NCBI GenBank assembly: GCA_026645635.1
Contig: JAPKMV010000049.1
Span: 1-11,687 of the forward strand
Direction of reading: 5' to 3'
DNA: 11,687 nt
Source: Caldilineaceae bacterium
GTDB lineage: Bacteria > Chloroflexota > Anaerolineae > Caldilineales > Caldilineaceae
Shown here: positions 1-5,146 of the stretch, piece after piece
Layout of the letters: each line of letters opens with the position of its first letter
Numbering within the stretch: the first letter of the stretch is position 1
The notes under the pieces: model-generated
The model's input: only the letters and a program-made list of their open reading frames with translations
Told to the model about the DNA's origin: nothing
The model's database searches: none
Program-made: the position numbers and the translations under genes

Positions 1-2
1 AA

Positions 3-40
3 ATCCGTGAAAATCCGCCGCATCCGCCAAATCCGCGGTC
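3..40. repeat. Short ATCCG tandem repeat at the left edge
   Basis: The pentamer ATCCG begins at 3, 13, 22 and 31, giving a period of 9-10 bases with A-rich or CG-rich fill between copies. It lies upstream of the ferredoxin-like small-subunit gene. The array may continue left of the window, so its true length is unknown. No palindrome or coding role is evident. It looks like intergenic low-complexity sequence, possibly of the same general kind as the GGAGATT arrays at 555-683 and 3535-3596, although the unit differs. Confidence 0.6.
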
Positions 41-76
41 TATCTCACTCTGGCGGCCCACAGTACCTTGTTCTAC

Positions 77-82
77 GGAGGG
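77..82 (+). promoter_or_regulatory. Shine-Dalgarno GGAGGG that leaves the start of the next gene ambiguous
   Basis: GGAGGG sits immediately before the ATG at 83, with no spacer beyond the motif itself, which is too close for normal initiation there. The in-frame TTG at 89 lies 6 bases after the motif, which is ideal spacing. TTG 89 may therefore be the true start, with ATG 83 two codons upstream. An in-frame TTG at 68 lies upstream of the motif and is unlikely. Confidence 0.55.
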
Positions 83-586
83 ATGACATTGCCAACCAAA
101 ACGGTCGTTGCGACCACCATCAACGGGGATCCGGTCGAGTTTCTCTGCGAGCCGCGCCAGAGCCTGCTCGAAGTGCTGCGCGACACGCTGCACCTGACGG
201 GAACAAAGGAAGGCTGCAACAACGGCAACTGCGGCGCGTGCAATGTGCTGCTGGACGGCGTGCTGGTGAACGCTTGCCTGGTGCTGGCTGTGGAGGTGGC
301 CGGGCAACGAGTGGAGACCATCGAGGGCATGGCCGCGGGCGGGCAGCTTCACCCGCTGCAACAGAAATTCCTGGAACACGCCGCGCTCCAGTGCGGCATC
401 TGCACGCCGGGCTTTCTGCTGGCCGCCAAGGCGCTGCTCGACCGCAACGCTGACCCCAGCGAAGAGGAAGTGCGCTACTGGCTGGCCGGCAATCTCTGCC
501 GCTGCACCGGCTACGACAAGATCGTGCGCGCGGTGTTGGACGCGGCGGATGTGGGAGAGATTGAGAGATTGGAGATTGGAGATTGA
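83..586 (+). CDS. [2Fe-2S] small subunit of a molybdenum hydroxylase (xanthine/CO/aldehyde dehydrogenase type)
   Basis: This is the iron-sulfur electron-transfer subunit of an xanthine dehydrogenase/CoxS-type molybdenum hydroxylase, which passes electrons from the Mo-pterin subunit to the FAD subunit. With ATG 83 the product is 167 aa, normal for the family (about 155-170). The N-terminal plant-ferredoxin domain holds C45, C50, C53 and C65 (EGCNNGNCGAC motif). The C-terminal helical domain holds the second cluster, C104, C107, C139 and C141 (CGIC and LCRCTGY), so all eight ligands are present. No signal peptide is seen, so it is probably cytoplasmic. The last residues (about EIERLEIGD) are encoded by GAGATT repeat units, and the stop codon at 584-586 is also inside the repeat, so the natural C-terminus was probably altered. 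The start may be TTG 89. The large and FAD subunits are not visible and may lie to the left. The exact substrate cannot be told from this subunit. Confidence 0.93.
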   Translation: MTLPTKTVVATTINGDPVEFLCEPRQSLLEVLRDTLHLTGTKEGCNNGNCGACNVLLDGVLVNACLVLAVEVAGQRVETIEGMAAGGQLHPLQQKFLEHAALQCGICTPGFLLAAKALLDRNADPSEEEVRYWLAGNLCRCTGYDKIVRAVLDAADVGEIERLEIGD

Positions 587-683
587 GAGATTGGAGATTG
601 AGAGATTTGGGCTTCTTTGCCCATGAATCTCCAATCTCCAATCTCCTAATCTCCTAATCTCTAATCTCCTAATCTCTAATCTC
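555..683. repeat. Head-to-head GGAGATT / AATCTCC repeat array forming a long hairpin
   Basis: About seven units of GGAGATT or GAGAGATT (555-607) face about eight units of AATCTCC(T) or AATCTCT (626-683). The centre is a GC hairpin: TGGGC at 608-612 pairs with GCCCA at 619-623 around TTCTTT, continued by GAGATT 602-607 pairing with AATCTC 626-631 past a TG bulge. Folded as RNA it is a long, slightly imperfect stem between two convergent genes, so it may act as a bidirectional transcription barrier or terminator, although no long U-tract follows. The left arm overlaps the end of the [2Fe-2S] subunit gene; the right arm ends one base before the stop of the membrane-protein gene at 685. The same unit recurs at 3535-3596. 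Confidence 0.9.
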
Positions 684-684
684 G

Positions 685-1149
685 TTACCTCGCCTCGCCC
701 TGCTCCTGAACCGGCGGCGCCGCAGTGGCTTGGGGCGGGGCATCAGGCTGGCGCTGGCGACGGCCGCACCCCATGCCCGGGCCGCCCCAACCCATCGGTG
801 CGCCGCCCCACGCAGCGTCAGAATGGCTGCCTTCGGGCATCATGCCTTGCTGCATTGCCCACGCTCGCCACTGCGCCATACGAGCGAAGCGACTGGCAAC
901 GAACGCCACCGCGCCGATGCCCAGCAGCAGCAAGAGGAAGCCGCCAAACCCCGGCCCCTGCTGCGGGTAGCCATAAACCTGGGGCAGCAGCGCCGGCGCC
1001 AGGGCGTCAGCGCCCTCCACTGCGGTGAGCCGCCCCACCAGATAACCCTGCGTCCAGGCATCACGCTGCCCGTTGCTGACGGCGCCGAAGATCAGCCCCA
1101 GCACGACCAACGCCAACACGCCTGCCAAAAGAAAACGTCCACGTACCAT
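685..1149 (-). CDS. Small two-helix membrane protein of unknown function
   Basis: The 154-aa product is not recognised as a named family. Two hydrophobic segments are clear: residues about 5-24 (uncleaved anchor or signal-like) and about 69-87. A short polar loop containing GQRDAWTQGYLVGRL lies between them. A basic/amphipathic stretch (SRFARMAQWRAWAMQ) follows the second helix. The C-terminal tail (about 104-154) is rich in Gly, Met, Pro, Gln and Ala, with a WGGAPMGWGGPGMG patch, and is probably disordered. The start is well supported: AGGAGGT (complement of 1156-1162) sits 6 bases before ATG 1149. It reads convergently toward the [2Fe-2S] subunit gene and ends just beside the GGAGATT array. 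It stands apart from the next minus-strand gene by 186 bases, in which I could not identify a convincing promoter. The protein is probably in the cytoplasmic membrane; its role is unknown. Confidence 0.8.
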   Translation of the reverse strand: MVRGRFLLAGVLALVVLGLIFGAVSNGQRDAWTQGYLVGRLTAVEGADALAPALLPQVYGYPQQGPGFGGFLLLLLGIGAVAFVASRFARMAQWRAWAMQQGMMPEGSHSDAAWGGAPMGWGGPGMGCGRRQRQPDAPPQATAAPPVQEQGEAR

Positions 1150-1335
1150 GTGTGCACCTCCTGTGCATCTGTGAATGGATTGTCCTTGCCGGTTGCGCTC
1201 TAACCTTCAAGACTTGCCACCGGCTTGACTCCATGATGACGGGGAGGTGTGAAAAAGGTGTGAAAGTTGTGGGGAAGTTGCATGAACTTTGGGCATCGCG
1301 GCGAGCGCCGACGCTGCGGCGGCTGTGACAAGTGT
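1150..1335. other. Intergenic gap with imperfect GTGTGAAAG-like direct repeats
   Basis: This 186-base gap between two minus-strand genes contains the ribosome-binding site of the downstream gene (1156-1162). Around 1247-1280 there are loosely repeated segments of the GTGTGAAAAAG / GTGTGAAAGTTG / TGGGGAAGTTG kind on the + strand. No good -35/-10 pair was found on the minus strand, no strong hairpin, and no small gene with a ribosome-binding site. The direct repeats could be an operator, but this is only a possibility. Confidence 0.35.
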
Positions 1336-1926
1336 TCACCGTGCGTTCCGTACATCCTGCTCCCAATACCCTGGCCGCCGCGTGCTGCCGCCTGCGCCGA
1401 CATTCTCGCCTTCGTAGCTGCCGTAACAGGCGTGCAGTTCATACAGCGCGGCGTGCAGCCCGGCCAGATAGTCGTCCACCAGGGCGAGCAGGTGGGCGAT
1501 GTCCGCCGCCGCCCGTCCGTTGCGCAGGTCGATCAGCCACTTGCCCTTGAGATCCGGCGCGTTGCGCTCGATGCGCCGGTTGACGCGCTGCCGCGGCATC
1601 AGCGCCAGGTCGAGCACGCTGAAAAAGTGGTAGCGCCCGCGCACGCCATCCTTGACCGCGACGCCGGCGCGCGGGGCAAAGGCCAGGCACTTGCGCACGG
1701 TCAAGTCGTCGAGGATGAACAACTCTGCCTCCGGGGCAAAGGCGGGCCAGGCCGTCATGTTGTAAGGCTGGCGCTTCTCCTTCGCCTCCAGATGAAAGCG
1801 CACGCCCGCCGGCAGCAGCAGCGTGAAGTCCAACTCGCTGAACGCGCGCGTCTCGTCGGTATAGGGGCGCCCCACCTGCTGAAGATAGGTGCGAATCTCC
1901 TGTTCAAAAGAAACCTCTGCTGTCAT
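1336..1926 (-). CDS. Predicted PD-(D/E)XK nuclease-fold protein, function unknown
   Basis: The 196-aa protein has the layout of the restriction-endonuclease-like fold: an N-terminal amphipathic helix with E10 (FEQEIRTYLQQVG), a strand with D33 (ELDFTLLLP), then a strand ending in E47-A-K49 (FHLEAKEK). This gives a D-(13)-ExK arrangement resembling the metal-binding core of these nucleases. A further strand/turn (AELFILDDLTVRK, 67-79) and KWLIDLRNG (129-137) would complete the sheet. The C-terminal tail after about 170 looks disordered. I chose ATG 1926 because AAAGG lies 5 bases upstream; an in-frame ATG at 1959 would leave almost no leader from the predicted promoter at 1973-1981. An open frame continues much further upstream on this strand but is a shadow of the epimerase gene. 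No methyltransferase partner is adjacent, so an orphan nuclease, repair enzyme or inactive relative are all possible. Confidence 0.7.
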   Translation of the reverse strand: MTAEVSFEQEIRTYLQQVGRPYTDETRAFSELDFTLLLPAGVRFHLEAKEKRQPYNMTAWPAFAPEAELFILDDLTVRKCLAFAPRAGVAVKDGVRGRYHFFSVLDLALMPRQRVNRRIERNAPDLKGKWLIDLRNGRAAADIAHLLALVDDYLAGLHAALYELHACYGSYEGENVGAGGSTRRPGYWEQDVRNAR

Positions 1927-1972
1927 GGCCGCCTTTCGTCTCGCATACGCCCGATGCATCGTCGCCCCTGGG

Positions 1973-1981
1973 AGTATAGCA
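1973..1981 (-). promoter_or_regulatory. Extended -10 promoter of the PD-(D/E)XK-like gene
   Basis: On the minus strand TGCTATACT is an extended -10 element (TGn followed by TATACT, 5 of 6 to consensus). It is about 47 bases before ATG 1926, predicting a start of transcription near 1966. The place for a -35 box overlaps the -35 and operator of the divergent gene (1995-2019), so the two promoters are back to back and could be controlled together. Confidence 0.6.
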
Positions 1982-1994
1982 CGAAAATTGCCCC

Positions 1995-2025
1995 TTGACT
2001 CTGACACTGTGTCAGGGTCTACAGT
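1995..2025 (+). promoter_or_regulatory. MerR-type promoter/operator upstream of the epimerase-like gene
   Basis: TTGACT (-35, 1995-2000) and TACAGT (-10, 2020-2025) are separated by 19 bases, longer than the usual 17. The spacer region carries an odd-centred dyad: 1997-2007 pairs with 2009-2019 about T2008 (core CTGACAC-T-GTGTCAG), with 10 of 11 positions matching. An over-long spacer containing a palindromic operator is the hallmark of promoters controlled by MerR-family regulators, which untwist the DNA to align the two boxes. No MerR gene lies in the window. The transcription start is predicted near 2032. Confidence 0.75.
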
Positions 2026-2046
2026 GTGGGTGCGATGGGTGACATC

Positions 2047-2098
2047 GGTCCGGCCGTGAGGGCGCCGACGGGTGCACAAACTGCCGGACCACCCGTCG
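2047..2098 (+). promoter_or_regulatory. Leader with two crossing 8-bp helices
   Basis: Within the predicted 5' leader of the epimerase-like gene, GGTCCGGC (2047-2054) is perfectly complementary to GCCGGACC (2083-2090), and CGACGGGT (2066-2073) is perfectly complementary to ACCCGTCG (2091-2098). The two helices cross: the 5' strand of the second lies in the loop of the first, and its 3' strand abuts it. They could be mutually exclusive hairpins or, less easily, a pseudoknot. No known riboswitch class is recognised. The region ends 44 bases before the start codon. Confidence 0.5.
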
Positions 2099-2142
2099 CC
2101 CGTCAAGTGTCGCACATCGCAATCAACAGAAGGGGTATTCAA

Positions 2143-3120
2143 ATGGCTACGATTTCTTACGACAAAGCTGTGATCTTCGGCGCCGGCCAGGTCGGCATGA
2201 CGCTGATGGAGCAGTTGGCCGCTCAGCGCGTTCAGGTGACGCTGGTCAACCGCAGCGGGCGTGTGCACGAGCCGCTGCCCGCCGGCGTGCAGGTGGTGGC
2301 GGGCGACCTTACCGACCCGGCCAATGTCGCCCGCCTGGCGCAGGGCGCGCCGGTGGTCTTCCAGACTGCGCAGCCCGCCTACACCGCGTGGCCGGAACAG
2401 TGGCCGCCGCTGGCGCAAAGCATCATTGAGGGTGTCAGCCGGGCCAGGGCGCGCCTGGTCTTTGTGGACAACCTCTACATGTACGGCCCCACCAACGGCC
2501 AGCCGATCCGCGAGGACCTGCCCTACGCCGCGACCGGCCACAAGGGCAAAGTGCGCGCACAGGTCGCCACGATGCTGCTCGACGCCCATCGGGCCGGCAA
2601 GATCGAGGTGACCATCGGTCGCGCCTCGGATTTCTATGGCCCCCGCGCCAACGACACTGCGGTCTTCGGCGACCGTTTCTTTGCCGCCGCGTTTGAGGGC
2701 AAGGCCGCCGATGTCTTTGGCGACCTGAACCTGCTCCACACCTACACCTATGTGCCCGATTTCGCCCGTGCGCTGATCACGCTGAGCCGTCACGAAGCAG
2801 CCTACGGCCAGGTGTGGCACACGCCCAACGCGCCCGCCCTCACCACTGCGGCGATGATTCAGCGCTTTGGAGAGGAGATCGGCCAGCCGATCAAGACGCG
2901 CACAGCCACCCGTTTCATGCTTTCGCTGCTGGGCATCTTCGTGCCGATCGTGCGCGAGATGAAGGAGATGCTCTACGAATTTGAGGAAGATTACGTGGTG
3001 GACGACAGCCGCTTCCGTGCTGCGTTCGGCGCCGAAATTACACCGCTGACGGAGACCATCGCCGCCACTGTCGCCTGGCATCGGCAGCAGCACAGGGCGC
3101 GGGTGAAAAAGGCAGCGTAA
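2143..3120 (+). CDS. NAD-dependent epimerase/dehydratase family protein (atypical extended SDR)
   Basis: The 325-aa protein has a Rossmann NAD(P)-binding motif near the N-terminus (FGAGQVG, 12-18), an acidic turn VVAGDLTD (51-58) and the family signature VDNLYMYGP (108-116), followed by DFYGP (163-167). The length fits extended SDRs of the epimerase type. The usual active-site YxxxK is not visible where expected; the region reads TGHKGKVRAQ (131-140), so catalysis may differ or be lost. I chose ATG 2143 because AGAAGGGG (2128-2135) is 7 bases upstream. The open frame back to 2026 has no ribosome-binding site and covers the leader and -10 region. The gene has its own MerR-type promoter and is transcribed divergently from the PD-(D/E)XK-like gene. 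MerR control suggests a response to a metal, oxidant or toxic organic compound, but the substrate is unknown. Confidence 0.88.
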   Translation: MATISYDKAVIFGAGQVGMTLMEQLAAQRVQVTLVNRSGRVHEPLPAGVQVVAGDLTDPANVARLAQGAPVVFQTAQPAYTAWPEQWPPLAQSIIEGVSRARARLVFVDNLYMYGPTNGQPIREDLPYAATGHKGKVRAQVATMLLDAHRAGKIEVTIGRASDFYGPRANDTAVFGDRFFAAAFEGKAADVFGDLNLLHTYTYVPDFARALITLSRHEAAYGQVWHTPNAPALTTAAMIQRFGEEIGQPIKTRTATRFMLSLLGIFVPIVREMKEMLYEFEEDYVVDDSRFRAAFGAEITPLTETIAATVAWHRQQHRARVKKAA

Positions 3121-3143
3121 ACCAATCACAAGATGGCATCACC

Positions 3144-3184
3144 GACGACATTCCCGGATTCTCCAAGAATCCGGGAATGTCGTC
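3144..3184. terminator. Perfect 19-bp inverted repeat between convergent genes
   Basis: Bases 3144-3162 are the exact reverse complement of 3166-3184, with only CCA between. The core is CATTCCCGGATTCT / AGAATCCGGGAATG. It sits 24 bases after the epimerase stop and 18 bases beyond the stop of the minus-strand XdhC-like gene, a natural place for a bidirectional terminator. There is no T-run on either side, so it is not a textbook intrinsic terminator. It could instead be a dispersed REP-like palindrome. Confidence 0.8.
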
Positions 3185-3201
3185 TGGACACTGAAATCGG
3201 T

Positions 3202-3531
3202 TTAGCCAGGGGCGCCCGGCGGCTGCCACCGTTCGATGTAGACGCGCATGATGCCGCCGCAGACGCCGAGGCTTTCCATGCTGATCGCCTCGGTCAGATC
3301 GACGGTGACGGTGCGCGGCTGCCCGTCGCTGAGCACATCGAGCGCAGTGCGGATGACGTCGGCCTCGCCGCAGCCGCCGCCCACTGTGCCCACATGCCGG
3401 CCATAGGGGTGGACGATCATCTTCGTTCCCACCTCCCGGGGCACCGAGCCTTTCGTCTCCGTGATCGTGGCCAGCGCCACCGTCAAGCCCTCGTCCAGTA
3501 AACTCTGTAATTGATGGTAGATAGTCGCCAT
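3202..3531 (-). CDS. Stand-alone XdhC/CoxI N-terminal-domain protein
   Basis: The 109-aa product matches the N-terminal XdhC/CoxI domain of molybdenum-hydroxylase maturation chaperones: ATITETKGSVPREVGTKM (21-38), GTVGGGCGEADV (48-59) and GVCGGIMRVYIE (89-100). Family members of full length are about 250-380 aa and carry a C-terminal Rossmann domain, which is absent here; the gene ends cleanly at a TAA, so this is a single-domain form. XdhC proteins bind and help load the sulfurated molybdenum cofactor. The start at 3531 is fixed by GGAG (complement of 3538-3541) 6 bases upstream, which belongs to a GGAGATT repeat. Upstream in-frame ATG codons would be encoded by repeat sequence and are unlikely. 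It is the last gene of the minus-strand operon. The [2Fe-2S] subunit at 83-586 is a possible client, though on the other strand. Confidence 0.87.
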   Translation of the reverse strand: MATIYHQLQSLLDEGLTVALATITETKGSVPREVGTKMIVHPYGRHVGTVGGGCGEADVIRTALDVLSDGQPRTVTVDLTEAISMESLGVCGGIMRVYIERWQPPGAPG

Positions 3532-3534
3532 ACG

Positions 3535-3596
3535 AATCTCCAATCTCCAATCTCCAATCTCCAATCTCAAACAGCAGAGACTGGAGATTGGAGATT
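3535..3596. repeat. GGAGATT hairpin carrying the stop of one gene and the Shine-Dalgarno of the next
   Basis: Four AATCTCC-type units (3535-3561) face four GGAGATT-type units (3570-3596) around an 8-base loop (3562-3569). The arms are complementary along 27 positions with only two G-T pairs, both allowed in RNA. In the minus-strand transcript the left outer unit contains most of the TAA stop of the PyrK-like gene (3595-3597), and the right outer unit supplies the Shine-Dalgarno GGAG of the XdhC-like gene, so the stop and the ribosome-binding site lie opposite each other in one stem. The unit is the same as in the array at 555-683. Confidence 0.9.
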
Positions 3597-4341
3597 AGAG
3601 ATTTGTCCTCTTCAACACCGGCCCATCCAAACAGAGCACCTTGCCCTCGTGCTCGCAGGCGCCGCAGATGCCGATGCCGCAGCGCATGTAGGCTTCCCAG
3701 CTCAACTGGCAGGGGATGCCGGCGGCTGCGCCCAGGGCCGACAGCGCGGCCAACATGCCGTGCGGCCCGCAGGCATAGATGCCATCGACTTCGCCCGCGG
3801 CCACCCGCGGCGCCAGCGCATCGGTCACGCGGCCGGGCTGCCCGCGGCTGCCATCTTCGGTGGTGACGTGGACGTGGATCGACGACGACGCCTCGGCCAA
3901 TGCCGCAAAGTGTTCCACGTAAAGCAAATCCGCGGCAGTGCGGGCGCCGACGAACACGTCGATGCGGGCCGCAGTCGGCTGCTGCCGCCGCGCCAGCCAG
4001 AGCAGCGGCGCCACGCCGTAGCCGCCGCCCACCAGCGCCAGACGACCGCCCGAGGCCGGCGGGACAAAGCCCTGGCCAAACGGCCCGCGCAGCCAGAGCC
4101 GGTCGCCGACGGTGAGTTCATGCACCAGGCGCGTAAACGGCCCCACCGCGGTGATCATCAGCGTCACCGGGTCGGCGGCCACCAGCGAAAAGGGTTTCTC
4201 GTCGAAGCGGGGCAGCCAGGCCATGATGAACTGGCCCGGTTGGGCATGCAGCCGCGCATCGAGCGTCAGCGTGCGTGTGCGGTAGTTGTCCTGGGTGATG
4301 GCGACAATGGGCGCCGCGGTGGGCAGATGCATCTGAACCAT
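3595..4341 (-). CDS. pyrK: PyrK-like dihydroorotate dehydrogenase electron-transfer subunit / NAD(P)H-flavin-FeS reductase
   Basis: The 248-aa protein has the ferredoxin-NADP reductase fold with a C-terminal [2Fe-2S] cluster as in PyrK, which moves electrons between NADH and the flavin of dihydroorotate dehydrogenase class 1B. Visible are the FAD-binding strand EKPFSL (48-53), GPFGQGF (87-92), the nucleotide-binding VGGGYGVAPL (104-113), YACGPHGML (189-197) and the cluster C221, C226, C229, C237 (CGIGICGAC...C). The FAD site has KPFS rather than the common RPxS. Length is close to the usual 250-265. ATG 4341 is 19 bases after the methyltransferase stop with no clear ribosome-binding site, suggesting translational coupling; ATG 4332 is a less likely start. 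The stop and the last two codons fall in a GGAGATT repeat unit. PyrD is not in the window, so a reductase serving another enzyme is possible; the symbol is tentative. Confidence 0.85.
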   Translation of the reverse strand: MVQMHLPTAAPIVAITQDNYRTRTLTLDARLHAQPGQFIMAWLPRFDEKPFSLVAADPVTLMITAVGPFTRLVHELTVGDRLWLRGPFGQGFVPPASGGRLALVGGGYGVAPLLWLARRQQPTAARIDVFVGARTAADLLYVEHFAALAEASSSIHVHVTTEDGSRGQPGRVTDALAPRVAAGEVDGIYACGPHGMLAALSALGAAAGIPCQLSWEAYMRCGIGICGACEHEGKVLCLDGPVLKRTNL

Positions 4342-4360
4342 GGTGCGGATTATGCCTGAT

Positions 4361-5131
4361 TCAGCCTTTTTCAGCCACAAAGATGATGGTCTGAGGGATC
4401 AGGCGCAGGGCGGAAAGCGCATCGTCGCTCGGCCAGATTTCGTCCAGCATCTCCTCCGGCGGCGCAGGCTCCAGCAGACGCACCAGGCGGAAGCCGGCCC
4501 CGGCCAGCATCTCCACCCACGCAGCGATGGTGTGATGGTGCGAGGTCATCGCCAACTCTGCCACGCCGGCCCATTTCCAATGCATCGGCGCGGGGTCGAA
4601 GTAGCTGCGCACGGGGAAGACCGCCATCTCGTCCTCCTCGGCGTCGAAGAAACAGTCGCGGAAGGGATGATCGAGGCTGAAGACGAGGCGGCCACCGGCG
4701 CGCAGCACGCGGCGGCATTCCGCCAGACAGCGCGGCATCTCGCCCACATACTGGAAGGCGTAGGCGCTGAAGAGGATGTCGCGCGACCCGTCGGCAAAGG
4801 CGCTCAGGTCCTCGACCGTGCCCTGCACGAAATCCACCTTCACCTGCGCCTCGGTCGCCAGCCGCCGCGCGTGCGCCAGTTGCGCGTCGCTCAGATCGAT
4901 CCCGGCGACCTGCGCCCCCTGGCGGGCAAAGGCGATGGCGCACTGGCCGCCGCCGCAGCCAAGCTCCAGGATACGCTGGCCGCGCACATCGCCGAGGAGA
5001 CGCAGCTCGTTCTCCAGTGGCGCCCAGGGGCCGTAGTGCGCGCTGTGTGTGGGGATCTGGTGACGGCGCTGGTAGTCGGCGCTTAACCGGTTCCAGGCAA
5101 CACGCAGCGAGCTCCCCTTGTCGCCCTCCAT
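4361..5131 (-). CDS. Class I SAM-dependent methyltransferase
   Basis: The 256-aa protein carries the SAM-binding motif I ILELGCGGGQC (54-64), the acidic residue D79 at the end of strand 2 (AGIDLS), a motif around VEDLSAFADGSRDILFSAYAFQYV (106-129) and RVLRAGGRLVFSLDHPF (141-157), all typical of the UbiE/methyltransferase type 11 group. The N-terminus (VAWNRLSADYQRRH) resembles the cap helix of small-molecule methyltransferases. The substrate cannot be inferred. ATG 5131 is chosen because GGGG lies about 7 bases upstream and the upstream gene ends 15 bases before; a GTG at 5134 is an alternative. It is the third gene of the minus-strand operon, between the membrane protein and the PyrK-like gene. 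Confidence 0.9.
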   Translation of the reverse strand: MEGDKGSSLRVAWNRLSADYQRRHQIPTHSAHYGPWAPLENELRLLGDVRGQRILELGCGGGQCAIAFARQGAQVAGIDLSDAQLAHARRLATEAQVKVDFVQGTVEDLSAFADGSRDILFSAYAFQYVGEMPRCLAECRRVLRAGGRLVFSLDHPFRDCFFDAEEDEMAVFPVRSYFDPAPMHWKWAGVAELAMTSHHHTIAAWVEMLAGAGFRLVRLLEPAPPEEMLDEIWPSDDALSALRLIPQTIIFVAEKG

Positions 5132-5146
5132 CACGGTGACCCCGGT

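Noticed and set aside
555..683. CRISPR array
   Set aside because: Units are 7-8 bp, directly adjacent, without spacers, and inverted about a centre; no cas genes are present.
2047..2098. Classical H-type pseudoknot
   Set aside because: There is no base between the two 3' strands, which makes a standard H-type geometry difficult; mutually exclusive hairpins are the simpler reading.
1927..3129. Upstream extension of the PD-(D/E)XK-like gene to a 597-codon protein
   Set aside because: The extension runs antisense through the epimerase gene and the promoter region; the ribosome-binding site and promoter support the start at 1926.
3532..3570. N-terminal extension of the XdhC-like protein (MRLEIGDWRLEIR)
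   Set aside because: These codons are simply the GGAGATT repeat in frame; the ATG at 3531 has a well-spaced Shine-Dalgarno.
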